Shown: positions 29,501-37,335 of the stretch, piece by piece
How positions within the stretch are numbered: the stretch's first letter is position 1
Layout of the letters: each line of letters starts with the position of its first letter
NCBI GenBank assembly: GCA_035635555.1
Contig: DASQAT010000013.1
Location: 1-64,000, forward strand
Reading direction: 5' to 3'
DNA length: 64,000 bases
Source of the DNA: Candidatus Dormiibacterota bacterium
GTDB taxonomy: Bacteria; Acidobacteriota; Polarisedimenticolia; Gp22-AA2
The notes under the pieces: model-generated
What the model was told of the DNA's origin: nothing
Database searches by the model: none
What the model saw: the letters and a program-made list of their open reading frames with translations, nothing else
Program-made: the position numbers and the translations under genes

Positions 29501-32500
29501 GCGCTCCGCAACCCCGACCTTTTCCGAAGGTACCGAGATGTTCGAGTCGGCATCCTGGGCGGTCAACCAATAGTAATAAGTCGTGGAGGAGCTCAAGCCG
29601 CTGTCCGCATAGGACGCGGTCGGCGCGGTGATCTGCTTGGGCCCGGGAGGGATGAAGTCCGGATAACGGTAGACCCAGTACGTCGTGACACCGTCCGTCG
29701 TCGCGTTGGGATCCCAGGTGACGGTTCCCGTCCCGATACTGCAGCTGCCCGTCACGACTACGTTTCTGGGCGGGCCCGGCGGCGCATAGTCCTTCGGCAT
29801 CGCCGAGAAGTTCGTGGGTAGGGATGGGGTGCACCCCGAGTTCACTACGTCAAGCGACTCATTGCTCGCGTTGTCCTGCGCGCGGACCCAATAGGTGTAA
29901 GTATAACCATTCGTGAGACCGCTGTCGACATAGGTCGTGCCAGGAGCGAGAGTCCAGCTAATCCATTCAATTGTGCAGAAGGCGCAGCGTTTGCGATAGA
30001 TGTTGTAGCCACGCACGTCCGTCGAGGGGCTCGCGGTCCACGAAAGGCTGACCTGGCCATCCCCTGCTGTACCTGTGAGGCAGGTCGGTGGGCTGGGTCT
30101 CGTCACATCACCGGCAGTCATTCCGATGATGTCCGAGCCGTAGCTCTCCAAAGACCCGGAGATGGCCGTCAATTGATACGAGAATTGTGTGCCGGGGGCA
30201 TTCGTGGCGTCGGTGTAGCACATGTTGGCGGTGTCGTTGGGGCACGACGTGCTGGACGTCACGTCGACCAGCGGAGAATAGGCACCGCCCGACGTGGATC
30301 GATACAGGCGATAGACGGTCACGTTGTCTTCTGCCGGGTTCTTCTTCCAATGGAGATTGATATTGCCCTGCCAGTTGGGCGACCAGATGATCAGCCCCCC
30401 CGGCGGGCTCGGCCGGCGATTCTCGACCAGCGCGACCTCCTTGCCGGCGAGATAGACATGGTGTTTGATCCATTCCGGAACATAGCTTCCCAGCGTGGTC
30501 CGGCGGAATTCCGACAGGATCTGGCCATCCGGTCCGCGCATGTAATAGGTCACCTGATCCCTCTGCCGGTCTCTCTTGATCACCCTGTCGCCGCCGGTGT
30601 CGTACTCGTAGTTCGCCAGCACCATGGCGATCGAGGCCGGGTCGGACGGAGTCGCGATGCGGATGACCGACGTCATCCGGTTCCTGGAATCATAGAGAAA
30701 GCGCCGCTCCCAGTCTTTCGTCACGTTTCCCCGGGCGTCGTAGATCAGGTTGACCGGCCCCGATCCCGGTATCTGCTCGCTCAGGATCCGATTGGTGTTC
30801 GTTCCGTCCGGTGCCGTCACGGTGAAGATGTCGTCCCAGGTCTGAATGCTCGAGCACGGAGTCGTTCCCGTGCTGTCGGTTCTGTCGACCTTGCCAAAGA
30901 TATTGCCGAACGCGTCGTAGGCGAAACACTGGAGATAGTTGACCGCCGGCGATCCGAATGTTTCGTGAACTTCCTTGAGCCGGTTGGCGGTGTCGTACTT
31001 GTAGCTGTTGGATCCGATGGCTGAAATATTCCCGGCTCCGTCATAGACGTACGCGCCGCTGTCGAAATAGTGCGGAGTCGAGAAGGCGCCGCCCGTCCAC
31101 TTCCCGATGCTGATCGCCGAGGGGCGGCTCTGGGAATCGTATGTGACCTGCGTCTTCGCCTGGCCTTGCGCATCGCCCTGCGTCGTCATCGTGTCGATGA
31201 GGCCGGCGGGATTGTAGGTGATCGTCGCGAGTGGATTGCCGCTGGAATCCTTGACCCTCGTCGGAATCCCGTTCGAGAAATCATAGTTCGCGGTCAGCTC
31301 GCTCCCCAGCCCCGCGGCCCCCGCAGGGTAGACGATGCTGTTGACGTTCCCATACGTGTCATAGGAAAGAGCGGCCTGTTCCGTAGAACCTCCCGGCCAA
31401 CCGGCCAGCCCGTAGGTGAGACCGGAAAGCCTGCCGTTCATGCCGGCATACGCGTAGGTAGTGTTCAGGGTAAGGGAGTGGTCATCCTGATACGCGCTCG
31501 ACGATGAGAGCTTGCCCAGGCCGTTGCTGCCGGTATCGTACTGATTCGCAGAGATGATGGTGTTCAAAGGGGCCTTCGACACCTGCAGGAGCCTCCCCGC
31601 CTTGTCATAGGCCGATTGAAGCGTGCCACCCGTGGCATCGGTAACCGACAGGACATTCCCCAGCGAGTCATAGTCCGTGTAGACCGTCGTGCCGTTCTCC
31701 GGGTTCGACGCCTGGTAGAGATGGTTCAACCCGTCGTATTCGAAGAAGCGCGACTGGATCCTGTTCGTCGCCTGATCCACGAGGTCGGCTCGAATGAGGT
31801 TATCCCGGGTGTCGTAGACGTAGCTCGCGTCGGCCCCGTCGGTGGCCGCGCAGGTGTGTCCCGTCCCGCACTCGGCGTTCGTTGTACAGATGTTCCCCCA
31901 CGTGTCACAGCGCTTCTCCGACGGCGCGTCGACCACGATCAGGCGGTTCCAGCCATCCCGGAAATACGTCGTGGTCACATTGCCTGTCCCACCCCCCACC
32001 CCGACACCCATCACGTTCTGAACCGTTACCGTCGAATCCAATCCTTTGTAGGTGGTCGTGGTGACGCTTCCATCTGCCGTTGTCACCCTCTGGATCCGGC
32101 CAAAGGGGTCCCCTCCGAAGTCGAATTGAGTGCCGGCAATGTACGGTGGGGGTGGGAGACCCGGGTCGCAGGGCTTTGCCCCCGTGACCGTCGGGCCGAG
32201 CCACTCCGACTTGAAGGTTGCTCGATCTGCGACGTCATAGCAGGTGGCACGGAAAGGATTGCCGGCCGAGGCGTCCGCGGGTCGGCGCTCCTCGCGAATC
32301 ACCCGGCCCAGGCCATCATAAAGGTACCGGCTGAACTGGTAATCCGTACCACTTCCCCGCGTCAGCGTCGTTTCCTTGAGCGAGACGTAGTCGATCGCAG
32401 ACGGAAGCTCCGGCGTGACCGGGGTAATGTCGGTAAGTCGGCCGAGCCTGTCGTAACTGTAGGTGGTCTCGATGCCCACCGTGTCCTTCGTCGAGAATAT

Positions 32501-34924
32501 GGCGCCGGTGTTCCCGTCCCGTTTCCGATCGATGGCATTCCATCCAATCGAAGTATTCGCCGTGCAGTCGGTGAAGAAGGTCTTGGACTTGAGATACCCT
32601 TGGTTCCACTTGTATCCGACGCAGTACTCCGTGATCTCCGAACCCGGCAGACCAACCCATCGGCTGAGTGTCTTCTTGGCCACGTTGCCGTCGGCGATAC
32701 TCCCGTCGAGCGGAGCATAGGAATAGGCTGTCTTCACGTCCCCGGCGGCCATCGTGGCGACGTTCTTCGGTGTCCCAACGGCACCAGGCAGCGTCTTTCT
32801 GGCGATCCTCAGGTTCACGCGGCCGTCATTGGATCGGTAGTAATTCTCGGTGCGCTCGAGAACCCGGTACCCATCGTGAACCTCTCGATAATCGAAAAGA
32901 CCGGAGAGATAACCCATGGTCTGGGTATGGGCCTCGTCCAGGTATTGCGTGTGCGTGTATCTGGTGCCGGAAATGCCGAACCCCGTCTCCGAGACTGTCC
33001 GCCAGTGGCCAAAAGTGTCCCAGTCGGCATTGGCGACAACTGTTTCCGCACCACCGTCGTCTTGAAAAACAGTTGCTTTGAGCCTGAGCCTTGAATTCTT
33101 CTTCGTATGTTCGATGATGCCGGTGTTTGGAGCGGGACCCAGGTCCGCGTCGTACTCGAGGTTCTCCGTACGAAGCAGCTGCCTGGTGGACAGGGTCCCC
33201 TTGTAGTACTCAATCTTGTAATTCACTCCATCGTCCCAGTCGGGCGCAATGTGGTCCTCAGGGTCCTGTCCGGAGTGCAGATCCGTGGAGAGCGGCGGCA
33301 GCGTCGCCTTGTAATAGTAGACAGTGTCGTTGTTGAACGGGTCGGTGACGGTTACCTTCGGCGGATTCGAGTAACCCGAGATCTGCAGCCGGTCGTAGCC
33401 CCATTGCGAGGTTCCGGCGCCCGGCACAACCAGTTTCTTCGTCTTGACCTGTCTGCTCGCGCTCGTGATATCCGGGGATCCGGCGTAACCCGCGGATACA
33501 CCGCTCATTTGCTTCTCCGTGCCTTTTCCACCCACCATGAAGAGCGAGACATACGGATAGTATTCATACTCGTACTTGGTAATGACCTCCGTCCCTTCCC
33601 AACCGGTGCAGGTCGCGCTCCCCGCCGGTTGGAGGATCGGCATGGTGCGGCAGTTCAGCTCACCGCGGTTTCTTGGATCGGTCAGGGACCCATCGTAGCC
33701 AAAGTAGATGCTGTAAGTGTCGCACGCGACCCCCGGCGTGCCGCAATCGCCTGTGGCGCCTCGATGTTTATAGACAGGATAGTCAAGGCGGAGGAGCTCG
33801 AGGACAGGACCATCCAGGAAGATCGTGTGGCTGGTCTGGTCATTGTAATAGTGCGTGCGCGTTATGGACGTGAAAGCATACTTGAGGAAATACGTCGCCT
33901 TGGATGCGTCCTTGTCAGGCGTCGTCGTGGGGACGGCCTCACTTCCCCAGAAGGCCGGAACGTCCACTTGATACGTCGCAATCGGATGGCGATTGTAAAT
34001 CGACGGGTTGGTGTTGGGATAGGCGTCCGCCGTCGTGCTCGGGGTGTCGACACAGTTGCCCGCCGTGTCGTACTTGCAGTTGTGAAAGACGATCTCGCGG
34101 CCGCGTCCGTCCGTGATCTTCTTGATCGCATGCTCGAAGCCGGCCCGCGTGTCGTCATATTGAATCGTCATGCTCCTGGTGTACACGCCATTCTCCGGGG
34201 GGATGCTGCGATCCTCTATCCGCGTCACGTACCATCCCCCAAAGCTGAGGTTGTCCTGGCGATACGTGTTCTCTCCCGTTGGGGGATACGCGATGTGCTT
34301 GCCCAAGGTGTAGGTCAAACCGTCGGGCGTGTTCACCGTAAAACAGCCGGGGTCCTCGTTCGCGAGGCATCCGACGCCGGGTATATTCACCTTGACGTAG
34401 GACAGATCCGTCGCGACGGCAGGCCAGTCAACCGGCTGGATGTTCGAGCTCGCGCTTTCCTCGAACCAGATATCGTGCTGGTTGCCGTCCGGCGTGATCC
34501 ACTTCCAGGTCGTCATCCAGCAGTCGACGCCGCCGGTGCAGACCCGCCAGTGAACGTCCTGCAGGAGTCGTCCGAAGGTGAGCGTGAAGCCGATTCCGAA
34601 CGGCCCCTCGTTGTAGGGCTTCACTGTAGTCGTATTGTTCGACCTGTAGTCGCTGTAGTCCCAGACTTTCGAATTGTAGGAGAGATTCAGTTGGTAGCCG
34701 AGACGATCGTTGACCTGGTACCTGGGACCGATGGGGAGCGTCAGATGCAGCCCGCCGTTCAAGACATCGATATCTTCCCCGAAATGACCGCTCGTGAACA
34801 TGTGGTTCGACTGGAATCCCACCGTCTCATTCTCGTTCTGGGCCCAGTCGCTGCTGATCGGAAAAAACAGACAGAGAAGCACGGAGATGTAAAGCGCCGC
34901 CGCTCGTGCCGTCCGATCGATCAT
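25961..34924 (-). CDS. Giant exported RHS/YD-repeat protein with internal fibronectin-III-like array and variable C-terminal tip
   Basis: 2987 residues from the ATG at 34924, which has GGAGGAG upstream and starts a signal peptide (AAALYISVLLCLFFPISSDWAQ). Residues 30-820 form an RHS N-terminal shell region. Residues 820-1450 carry about 15 YD repeats (YSYDRLGRLTDI, RYLYDGLGRVIRE, YTDYDSLGNVLSV, FLYDSRNRMTSV). The core begins with VYLAGKEVALVE (ending at Glu1501) but is interrupted by about 1165 residues holding some eight FN3-like modules, each with a Y-x-[LIV]-Y-R-type strand (YRLYRS, YNIYRK, YVIYRK, FRLYRA, YKIYRS). It resumes at FFHADHLGSPRVVTD (His2675), then ARYYGSSLGRFMSVDP and DPLGL at 2782-2786. 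A 201-residue tip follows, with His2896, Glu2900 and His2912. RHS shells typically enclose and release such tips. GC is lower than in neighbouring genes. Confidence 0.9.
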   Translation of the reverse strand: MIDRTARAAALYISVLLCLFFPISSDWAQNENETVGFQSNHMFTSGHFGEDIDVLNGGLHLTLPIGPRYQVNDRLGYQLNLSYNSKVWDYSDYRSNNTTTVKPYNEGPFGIGFTLTFGRLLQDVHWRVCTGGVDCWMTTWKWITPDGNQHDIWFEESASSNIQPVDWPAVATDLSYVKVNIPGVGCLANEDPGCFTVNTPDGLTYTLGKHIAYPPTGENTYRQDNLSFGGWYVTRIEDRSIPPENGVYTRSMTIQYDDTRAGFEHAIKKITDGRGREIVFHNCKYDTAGNCVDTPSTTADAYPNTNPSIYNRHPIATYQVDVPAFWGSEAVPTTTPDKDASKATYFLKYAFTSITRTHYYNDQTSHTIFLDGPVLELLRLDYPVYKHRGATGDCGTPGVACDTYSIYFGYDGSLTDPRNRGELNCRTMPILQPAGSATCTGWEGTEVITKYEYEYYPYVSLFMVGGKGTEKQMSGVSAGYAGSPDITSASRQVKTKKLVVPGAGTSQWGYDRLQISGYSNPPKVTVTDPFNNDTVYYYKATLPPLSTDLHSGQDPEDHIAPDWDDGVNYKIEYYKGTLSTRQLLRTENLEYDADLGPAPNTGIIEHTKKNSRLRLKATVFQDDGGAETVVANADWDTFGHWRTVSETGFGISGTRYTHTQYLDEAHTQTMGYLSGLFDYREVHDGYRVLERTENYYRSNDGRVNLRIARKTLPGAVGTPKNVATMAAGDVKTAYSYAPLDGSIADGNVAKKTLSRWVGLPGSEITEYCVGYKWNQGYLKSKTFFTDCTANTSIGWNAIDRKRDGNTGAIFSTKDTVGIETTYSYDRLGRLTDITPVTPELPSAIDYVSLKETTLTRGSGTDYQFSRYLYDGLGRVIREERRPADASAGNPFRATCYDVADRATFKSEWLGPTVTGAKPCDPGLPPPPYIAGTQFDFGGDPFGRIQRVTTADGSVTTTTYKGLDSTVTVQNVMGVGVGGGTGNVTTTYFRDGWNRLIVVDAPSEKRCDTWGNICTTNAECGTGHTCAATDGADASYVYDTRDNLIRADLVDQATNRIQSRFFEYDGLNHLYQASNPENGTTVYTDYDSLGNVLSVTDATGGTLQSAYDKAGRLLQVSKAPLNTIISANQYDTGSNGLGKLSSSSAYQDDHSLTLNTTYAYAGMNGRLSGLTYGLAGWPGGSTEQAALSYDTYGNVNSIVYPAGAAGLGSELTANYDFSNGIPTRVKDSSGNPLATITYNPAGLIDTMTTQGDAQGQAKTQVTYDSQSRPSAISIGKWTGGAFSTPHYFDSGAYVYDGAGNISAIGSNSYKYDTANRLKEVHETFGSPAVNYLQCFAYDAFGNIFGKVDRTDSTGTTPCSSIQTWDDIFTVTAPDGTNTNRILSEQIPGSGPVNLIYDARGNVTKDWERRFLYDSRNRMTSVIRIATPSDPASIAMVLANYEYDTGGDRVIKRDRQRDQVTYYMRGPDGQILSEFRRTTLGSYVPEWIKHHVYLAGKEVALVENRRPSPPGGLIIWSPNWQGNINLHWKKNPAEDNVTVYRLYRSTSGGAYSPLVDVTSSTSCPNDTANMCYTDATNAPGTQFSYQLTAISGSLESYGSDIIGMTAGDVTRPSPPTCLTGTAGDGQVSLSWTASPSTDVRGYNIYRKRCAFCTIEWISWTLAPGTTYVDSGLTNGYTYTYWVRAQDNASNESLDVVNSGCTPSLPTNFSAMPKDYAPPGPPRNVVVTGSCSIGTGTVTWDPNATTDGVTTYWVYRYPDFIPPGPKQITAPTASYADSGLSSSTTYYYWLTAQDADSNISVPSEKVGVAERSTSLPVPPGKLRLSAGNGQAIVRFQAPADTSSISSYVIYRKLNAEPSCGAFQQVDSIPKTANPLQYTDSNVPNNLAWDYAVTSRDINGNESGFSETALAIPASPPRNYRECTVPNGPNTPYVSMRWDPPQGKPYHPIDASNVKGDLSYLQGYHVRRYRKAVGGGGNSDANHLTEEIIGSTYWTNTLCEMTQAGCSASNFGSAQCSPWDSCIQMGTCIPGGNFCVQNSDCQAGATCTRGLTIPADPYLLQDPGTSFIYPLPPDPHYDMCNMVSSVYKVFANGNWQTVVSGTTSNFDVTKLSNDPASSGTRCQPAVIDPTSTSAPACTTSEPSQISVAPTAAQALDANNVPINGSIHVSWTAPADLTRVAGYYLYVTEVVLFKQAPYGFSSSQPFRPFITLGPTQTSYDFSDLARDSRGYQGQSSLSSGNIKYQFQVAVFDYEGRVSDLSPASTLLGLSATYPAKPVGLKTVIWTTNDANSDGGNVSQGINIFNLSPNPRSMDGIKLQWKTGYWTGIQGFRLYRATSENGTYCAIVKNVGSGNPANTPLCIDSTAYSDSLTRSVSETGNTRFFHDKNITPGTVYYYKVKAVGDSSSSTSETSFSTPVSGMALKHADQPLSPPRHLKAWAPTVPTMGGGIYLRWCPNPTDEGITGYKIYRSTVSGGPYTWIATLTNQSPDTTLTDCLGGSRRCGIQSGATGGAPTLNDPQQAPCTTSPGGTCKIVDFGVSYPLTSDGDTQQLQKIYYYVVTAIRGTQESAYSVENAGWPNYCAVGTCTCSGTSCSGTYSERYDPDNLGDIACDDEMSELREPDDSLPHMAQAGPSPGSASDPADAQMTAPYRSIGALVGSSGGPGGAASPAASPRWLFFHADHLGSPRVVTDSSGNVVSTHHYMPFGDEKPLPVRVSSDNNKFTGHERDVESALTENPDGLDYMLARYYGSSLGRFMSVDPVGGNLGNPQSWNRYTYTLNNPLRYIDPLGLTITASGTNKADYLKNLSKKTGWKLKYDKKGHVRFDGKAPSQRGLSGANAQLYQAIEGKENIQINTVSGDANVDFDASTGAGQQTIDFGDVNLLDNPSNQSAATAPNAVAHATIEALATAQGMAGAHSFASSLTTEIGPEITYPTPNIGGGMLYGATLRMGVGNDPSHTLNVTTELVTPINLNAPLPTSRQPQHIVDVSSTP
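26915..30412 (-). other. FN3-like module array inserted within the RHS core (residues about 1505-2670)
   Basis: Successive modules begin with Pro-rich linkers (RPSPPGGL, RPSPPTCL, APPGPPRN, LPVPPGKL, SPPRNYRE, AKPVGLKT, SPPRHLKA) and contain a W-containing B strand, a Y-x-[IVL]-Y-R C strand and a Tyr-corner F strand (YTYWVRAQDNASNES, YYYWLTAQDADSNIS, WDYAVTSRDINGNES, YYYKVKAVGDSSSS). I count about eight, one of which carries a Cys-rich insert near 28795-28866. The array ends in a Ser/Gly/Ala/Pro-rich linker just before the HADHLG motif. Confidence 0.75.
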
Positions 34925-35187
34925 GAGATCTCTCCTCCAAGAGCAAATCACCGTGCGCTGATGGGACACGCTGCCCGGAGCCCGACAGAGAAGTGCTACG
35001 CTACGGCGAATAACCAAGTGACGTTGAGGGAACACCCTGCCTCGAGGCAAGTAGTTTTACGGAGCCCCATTCGGGCGTTACCCTTAATGCGGCCGGAACC
35101 TACGTCAGGATCTCGGCAACGACCATCAGGCAAACCCCGAATTTGACTATGGGAAAAATACCGAAAGAGATCTCAAGGAAACTCCTG
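34925..35187. other. Divergent intergenic region between the RHS gene and the transglutaminase-TPR gene
   Basis: 263 bases that must contain both promoters. I found a GGAGG ribosome-binding site for the RHS gene and AAGGAA (35175-35180) for the rightward gene, but no -35/-10 pair strong enough to call. Confidence 0.4.
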
Positions 35188-36156
35188 ATGGTGGTGGGAG
35201 CGCAATTATGGCAGCGGCCTCTTCGCGCCGCGTTGATTACTGTCCTTGCTCTGGCCTCGGCCATGTCAGGCGTCGTCCTGGGTCAAGAGGACACTTTGCT
35301 GGCCCACCTCATGGACCTGGAGAAAGAGCACGCATCCTTGTGTTCCATGCCCGAGGGTCGTTCGGACCTGCGCTCGACCATCGACACGATCGTGAAGGAG
35401 TTGGACACGTCGGCAGGCGGCACGGCCGGTTCGCAGCGGGTCGACGCGCTGAATCACCTTCTCTTCGATCACCTCGCTATCAAAGCGAGCCAGGATCTGA
35501 AGGACCCCTGCAACCTGTTGCCCTCCGACGTGCTCGAGCGAAAGCAGGGCTACTGCGTCGGGATAGCGGCGCTGTATCTGCTGTTGGCCGGGCGGCTCGA
35601 TCTGCCGATCTACGCAGTGGCCACACCCTCACACGTCTTCCTGCGATATGACGACGGCGCGGTACGCGTCAACATCGAGACCCTGCGGGGAGGAGCCGGC
35701 GTGCCGGACGAGCAGTACATCCGGGAGCAGAAGATCCCCGAGGAGTCGATCCGCCGGGGCATCTTCATGCGCAACTTGACCACGGACGAGTTCCTGGCGC
35801 AGGTCCTTAACAACCTCGGCGTGGTCTACTCGGAGAGGAAGGATTACGACGCGGCTGCCGGGGAGTACGAGCGGGCGCTCGACCTGGACCCGCGGCTGCC
35901 GGCCGCCTTGTACAACTGGGGGAACGATTTGCTCCGGCAGGGCGTGTACCGCCGAGCGGCCAGGCTTTTCTCGAAATCCCTCCGACTCTTCCCAAACGAC
36001 ATCTGGGCTCTCAACAACCGGGGGCTGGCGTACATGAACATGGAGAAGCGGGAGAAGGCCAGGAGAGACTTCGAGGCCGCGCTCGCGATGGACCCCGGGT
36101 TCGAGGCCGCCAGGAAGAACCTTGGCCGCCTTGCCGCGGAGCCGTCGGCGAAATGA
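35188..36156 (+). CDS. Exported transglutaminase-like protein with C-terminal TPR repeats
   Basis: 322 residues from the ATG at 35188, chosen because AAGGAA lies seven bases upstream and it yields a signal peptide (AALITVLALASAMSGVVLGQ). ATG at 35149 and TTG at 35143 are upstream alternatives without a ribosome-binding site. Residues 85-170 match the SirB1-type transglutaminase-like fold: Cys123 in KQGYCVGIAALYLLL, His149 in TPSHVFLRYDD and the NIE segment at 162-164 form a probable Cys-His-Asn/Glu active site. Residues of about 205-320 contain three TPR units (AQVLNNLGVVYSERKDYDAA, AALYNWGNDLLRQGVYRRAA, WALNNRGLAYMNMEKREKAR). It is divergent from the RHS gene. Its substrate is unknown; a role in processing an envelope protein is possible. 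Confidence 0.8.
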   Translation: MVVGAQLWQRPLRAALITVLALASAMSGVVLGQEDTLLAHLMDLEKEHASLCSMPEGRSDLRSTIDTIVKELDTSAGGTAGSQRVDALNHLLFDHLAIKASQDLKDPCNLLPSDVLERKQGYCVGIAALYLLLAGRLDLPIYAVATPSHVFLRYDDGAVRVNIETLRGGAGVPDEQYIREQKIPEESIRRGIFMRNLTTDEFLAQVLNNLGVVYSERKDYDAAAGEYERALDLDPRLPAALYNWGNDLLRQGVYRRAARLFSKSLRLFPNDIWALNNRGLAYMNMEKREKARRDFEAALAMDPGFEAARKNLGRLAAEPSAK

Positions 36157-36204
36157 ACGCCGGCGGGCTTCCGCGCCCCTCTGCCGGCGACACCGCTTGT
36201 GTCC

Positions 36205-36233
36205 TTGACACGCCCCGCGCGGTTTCATAAGAT
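36205..36233 (+). promoter_or_regulatory. Sigma-70 promoter upstream of the PilZ gene
   Basis: TTGACA (36205-36210) and TAAGAT (36228-36233) are separated by 17 bases. The predicted transcript starts near 36240, about 90 bases before the PilZ start codon. Confidence 0.6.
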
Positions 36234-36330
36234 GGCGGCCGCAACGTCAAGAGTTGCGCGCCTTTCGGCCGACCGCACCCTTGCCAGAGGCGGGAGACGC
36301 TCATCGGATGGCCAACGCAAAAGTGAGCGC

Positions 36331-36714
36331 ATGAGTCAATCGAAGGACAAGCGGCGCCACCCACGCGTCGCTCAACGCATCAAGGTGCGGTCATCCTCGC
36401 GGGAGGCCGTGGAGCTGGAGACGATCGACCTCAGCGCCGGCGGCTTCAGCTGCACGGCCCCCGCCTTCCTTCCCCTGATGACCAAGCTCGCGCTGTCGCT
36501 CGTCCTGCCGACCAATGGGCCGACCGCGACCGACAAGACGAACGGGCTCGAGACGGTCACGGGCGAGGCGGTCGTCGTCCGTACGGAGCCGCCGGCCCCG
36601 GTGGACGGCCAGGGGGCGTACCGCGTGGCCCTGTTCTTCTCGAAGATGGATGACGCGGACCGGCAGAGGCTCCACGACTTCCTGGAACGGCACGGCGGCA
36701 AGGCCGGCCACTAG
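36331..36714 (+). CDS. PilZ-domain cyclic-di-GMP-binding protein
   Basis: 127 residues. The ATG at 36331 puts the PilZ motif at the N-terminus; the frame extends to 36199 but the added residues are Arg/Ser-rich. Arg8-Arg9-x-x-Arg12 (RRHPR) and Asp33-x-Ser35-x-x-Gly38 (DLSAGGF) are the two halves of the c-di-GMP binding site, and both are intact. A beta-barrel with ALFFSKMDDADRQRLHDFL as closing helix follows. Single-domain PilZ proteins act as c-di-GMP-responsive adaptors in motility or polysaccharide export. No partner gene is adjacent. It is 21 bases before ubiX and may share its transcript. Confidence 0.88.
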   Translation: MSQSKDKRRHPRVAQRIKVRSSSREAVELETIDLSAGGFSCTAPAFLPLMTKLALSLVLPTNGPTATDKTNGLETVTGEAVVVRTEPPAPVDGQGAYRVALFFSKMDDADRQRLHDFLERHGGKAGH

Positions 36715-36735
36715 CCCTCCCGAAAGGATGCACCC

Positions 36736-37335
36736 GTGAGGCGATTCGTCGTCGGCATCACCGGCGCCAGCGGCTCGTTGTGCGCGCGGTCGGTCGTGCG
36801 TCACCTGTCGCGGCATCCCGAGGTCGAGCGGGTGCACGTCGTCCTGAGCCTCTTCTCCCTGCAGACGATGAGTGTCGAGCTGGGGCGCAAGGCGCAGGAC
36901 GAGACCGAGGGGCTGCGCCTGCTGCTGGACGGAGAGACGAACGAACGGATCGTCCTGCACCGCTCGGCCGACATGGCCGCCTCGATCAGCAGCGGCTCGT
37001 ACCCGACCGACGGCATGGTGGTCGTGCCCTGCAGCGGCGGGACGCTGGCGGCGATCGCCAACGGAACCTCGAGCAGCCTTCTGCACCGCGCCGCCGAGGT
37101 GACGCTGAAGGAACGCCGGCCGCTCGTCCTGGCGTTCCGGGAGACGCCGATCAGCCTGGTGCACATCGAGAACATGCGGCGCGCGGCGCAGGCGGGGGCC
37201 GTCCTCTATCCCCTCACACCCGCCTTCTACAACCGGCCGCAGGGGATGGAGGAGATCGTCGAGCACTTCACGGCGCGCATCTTCGACCTGCTCCGGCTGC
37301 CGCACTCCCTCGGGAAGCGATGGGGAACCCCCTGA
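36736..37335 (+). CDS. ubiX: Flavin prenyltransferase UbiX
   Basis: 199 residues from a GTG at 36736. The FMN-binding loop VVGITGASGS, the PCSGGTLAAIANG segment and the ETPISLVHIENM, LTPAFYNRP stretch are typical of UbiX. It makes prenylated FMN, the cofactor of UbiD-type decarboxylases used in ubiquinone or futalosine-route menaquinone synthesis. The length is normal. The downstream prenyltransferase gene overlaps its 3' end by 16 bases, so the two are translated together. Confidence 0.95.
   Translation: MRRFVVGITGASGSLCARSVVRHLSRHPEVERVHVVLSLFSLQTMSVELGRKAQDETEGLRLLLDGETNERIVLHRSADMAASISSGSYPTDGMVVVPCSGGTLAAIANGTSSSLLHRAAEVTLKERRPLVLAFRETPISLVHIENMRRAAQAGAVLYPLTPAFYNRPQGMEEIVEHFTARIFDLLRLPHSLGKRWGTP

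Noticed and set aside
26915-30412. Possible DNA repeat array or CRISPR in the FN3-like region
   Set aside because: The similarity is at the protein level; nucleotide sequences of the modules differ and there are no regularly spaced identical repeats. No CRISPR array was seen anywhere in the window.
31616-35146. Long frames antisense to the RHS N-terminal half
   Set aside because: Arg/Val/Gly-rich shadows; the RHS frame has signal peptide and YD repeats, and no start signals support the antisense frames.
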